A stretch of 64,000 bases of DNA from Colletes latitarsis. Its lineage: Eukaryota > Arthropoda > Insecta > Hymenoptera > Colletidae. Where the stretch lies: NCBI RefSeq assembly GCF_051014445.1, contig NW_027488370.1:2852001-2916000 (forward strand), given 5' to 3'. Made by a program: the position numbers and the translations under genes. Below are positions 61,601-64,000 of the stretch, piece after piece (the stretch's first letter is position 1; every line of letters begins with the position of its first letter). The notes below the pieces were generated by a model. The model did no database searches, was not told where the DNA came from, and was given only the letters and a program-made list of their open reading frames with translations.

Positions 61601-63700
61601 AACCTGGTTCCGATTAATATTTAACAGGATAACGCCGGTTATGTCTGGGTTAGGTCTGGGATTTGCCCTCATCTGGCTCGAATTTTCGCATTTCTCGCAT
61701 ACTTGTTGCCCAGATCCTGGGCTTTTTCTGGTTTGGATCACGTAGTAATGTGGTACCACACTGATACAGTCAATAAAAGCTGGTTCCCATTAGTATTTTA
61801 GAGGATAACGCTGGTTATGTCTGGGTTAGTTCTGGTATTTGCAATCATCTGTCACATACTTTCGCGTTTTTCGCATACTTGTTGGCAAGATCCTGGGCTT
61901 TTTCATGCTTGGACCACGTAGTAATGTGGTACCACACTGAAACAGTCAATAAAAGCTGGTTCCGATTAGTATTTTTTAGGATAACGCTGGTTATGTCTGG
62001 TTTAGTTCTGGTATTTGCCATCATCTGTCTCGTACCTTCGCATTTTTCGCATACTTGTTGGCAAGATCCTGGGCTTTTTCTGGTTTGTATCCCGTCGTAA
62101 AGTGGTTCCACACCGAAACAGTCAATTTAACCCGGTTGCGATTAATATTTTAGAGGATAACGCCGGTTATGTCTGGGTTAGGTCTGGGATTTGCCCTCAT
62201 CTGGCTCGTACTTTCGCATTTCTCGCATACTTGTTGGCCAGAACCTGGGCTTTTTCTGGTTTACATCACGTAGTAATGTGGTTCCACACCGAAACAGTCA
62301 ATTGAACCTGGTTGCGATTAATATTTTAGACGATAACGCCGGTTATGTCACGGTTAGGTCTGGGATTTGCCGTCATCTGGCTCGAATTTTCGCATTTCTC
62401 GCATACTTGTTGGCCAGATCCTGGGCTTTTTCTGGTTTGGATCACGTAGTAATGTGGTACCACACTGAAACAGTCAATAAAAGCTGGTTCCCATTAGTAT
62501 ATTATAGGATAACGCTGGTTATGTCTGGTTTAGTTCTGGTATTTGCAATCATCTGGCTCGTACCTTCGCATTTTTCGCCTACTTGTTGGCAAGATCCTGG
62601 GCTTTTTCATGCTTGGATCACGTAGTAATGTGGTACCACACTGAAACAGTCAAATAAACCTGGTTCCGATTAATATTTTACAGGATAACGCCGGCTATGT
62701 CTCGGTTAGGTCTGGGATTTTCCCACATCTGGCTCGAACCTCCGCATTTTTCGCATACTTGTTGGCAAGATCCTGGGCTTTTTCTGGTTTGGATCACGTA
62801 GTAATGCGGTACCACACCGAAGCAGTCAATTCAACCTGGTGGCGATTAATATTTTAGAGGATAACGCCGGTTATGTCTCCGTTAGGTTTGGGATTTGCCA
62901 CATCTGTCTCGTACTTTCGCATTTTTCGCATACTTGTTGGCCAGATCCTGGCCTTTTTCTGGTCTGTATCACGCAGTAATGCGGTACCACGCCGAAACAG
63001 TCAATTAAACCTGGTTGCGATTAATATTTTAGAGGATAGCGCCGGTTATGTCTCGGTTAGTTCTGGGATTTGCCCTCATCTGGCTAGTACTTTCGCATTT
63101 CTCGCATACATTTTGGCCAGATCCTGGGCTTTTTCTGGTTTGGATCACGTAGTAATGTGGTAACACACTGAAACAGTCAATGAAAGCAGGATCCGATTAA
63201 TATTTCAGAGGATAACGCTGGTTATGTCTGGTTTAGTTCTGGTATTTGCAATCATCTAGCTCGTACCTTCGCATTTTTCGCCTACTTGTTGGCAGGATCC
63301 TGGGCTTTTTCATGCTTGGATCACGTAGTAATGTGGTACCACACTGAAACAGTCAAATAAACCTGGTTCCGATTAATATTTTACAGGATAACGCCGGCTA
63401 TGTCTCGGTTAGGTCTGGGATTTTCCCACATCTGGCTCGTACCTCCGCATTTTTCGCATACTTGTTGGCAAGATCCCGGGCTTTTTCTGGTTTGGATCAC
63501 GTAGTCATGCGGTACCACACCGAAGCAGTCAATTCAACCTTGTGGCGATTAATATTTTAGAGGATAACGCCGGTTATGTCTCCGTTAGGTTTGGGATTTT
63601 CCCTCATCTGGCTCCTAATTTCGCATTTTTCGCATACTTGTGGGCCAGATCCTGGCCTTTTTCATGCTTGGACCACGCAGTAATGTGGTATCACACTGAA
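58621..63700 (+). repeat. About 25-monomer (4.4-kb) higher-order repeat
   Basis: The segment around 58621-59330 recurs around 63019-63700, offset about 4397 bp. It is marked by CGCATACATTTTGGCC, GTGGTAACACACTG, AATGAAAGCAGG and CATCTAGCTCGTACC. The interval between holds ordinary monomers of the same satellite. Confidence 0.75.
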
Positions 63701-64000
63701 ACAGTCAAATAAACCTGGTTGCGATTAATATTTTAGAGGATAACGCCGGTTATGTCTGGGTGAGGTCTGGGATTTGCCCACATCTGGCTCGTACTTTCGC
63801 ATTTTTCGCATACTTGTTGGCCAGATCCTGGGCTTTTTCTGTTTTGATAACGTAGTAATGTGGTACCACACCGAAACAGTCAATTAAACCTGGTTGCGAT
63901 TAATATTTTAGAGGATAACGCCGGTTATGTCTCGGTTAGTTCTGGGATTTGCCCTCATCTGGCTCATACTTTCGCATTTCTCGCATACTTGTTGGCCAGA

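Larger units (their letters stand above)
42815..64000 (+). repeat. 176-bp satellite array, right arm
   Basis: The same satellite resumes directly after the retrotransposon's downstream target duplication, in the same orientation and phase, with about 120 monomers running off the window edge. The monomers mix two alternative block types. One reads GGTCTGGGATTTGCCCTCATC, the other GTTCTGGTATTTGCAATCATC. The subtype containing TTTTTCATGCTTGGACCACG is much commoner here than in the first 28 kb. The whole arm is repeat; no gene, RNA gene or second transposon was seen. Confidence 0.97.

Noticed and set aside
42827..63163. The same family of open frames right of the retrotransposon
   Set aside because: Same reasons: satellite-derived, no ATG-based conserved start, no fixed length.
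1..64000. CRISPR-like array
   Set aside because: Direct repeats are present, but there are no short repeat plus unique spacer units; the whole 176-bp unit repeats and the insert is a eukaryotic retrotransposon.
1..64000. tRNA, rRNA or other known RNA genes in the satellite
   Set aside because: No tRNA A or B box pair with cloverleaf arms and no rRNA-like stretch was recognised in the monomer or in the insert.

Overview
This window is satellite DNA interrupted once by a non-LTR retrotransposon. Positions 1-38263 and 42815-64000 are one head-to-tail tandem array with a monomer of about 176 bp: roughly 217 monomers on the left and 120 on the right, all in the same orientation. I found no host protein gene, rRNA, tRNA or CRISPR array. 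The many short open frames in the array are by-products of the repeat. They begin mostly at TTG or GTG, run about 1.65 monomers, and recur every 176 bp.

The insert (38278-42800) is a GC-rich R1-clade (APE-endonuclease) retrotransposon. It lies between perfect 14-bp target site duplications and ends in a 26-nt poly(A). It carries a 5'-truncated ORF1 (gag-like, three CCHC knuckles), an intact 1060-residue ORF2 (APE endonuclease, reverse transcriptase, C-terminal CCHC) and a 516-nt 3'UTR. ORF1 stop and ORF2 start overlap as TAATG, as in some R1-clade elements that couple translation by termination-reinitiation. R1-clade elements are mainly known from arthropods, so an arthropod, most likely insect, genome is the best guess; the species cannot be read from the sequence. 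The long homogenised array suggests centromeric, pericentromeric or subtelomeric heterochromatin.

The array is organised at several scales. These include a tandem 351-bp dimer (6.5-7.2 kb), a very homogeneous block of 352-bp dimers and 6-mers (10.1-14.5 kb), an 8-mer duplication (14.4-16.5 kb), a 19- to 20-mer higher-order repeat of about 3.4-3.5 kb (30-37 kb, again at 43.7-47 kb), a 17-mer of 2992 bp (47.9-53.8 kb), and 9- to 12-mer and about 25-mer repeats up to the right edge. Some copies share marker indels (a 14-bp insertion, an 11-bp deletion), which allow unequal exchange to be traced.

The most striking signal is in the retrotransposon RNA. Its 3'UTR is a nearly unbroken string of perfect or near-perfect hairpins, and comparable stems continue through ORF1 and ORF2, including one exactly over the reverse transcriptase motif A codons. 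A second notable point is that the insertion site falls inside a conserved dyad of the satellite monomer. Pre-insertion versions of each flank also survive elsewhere in the array.
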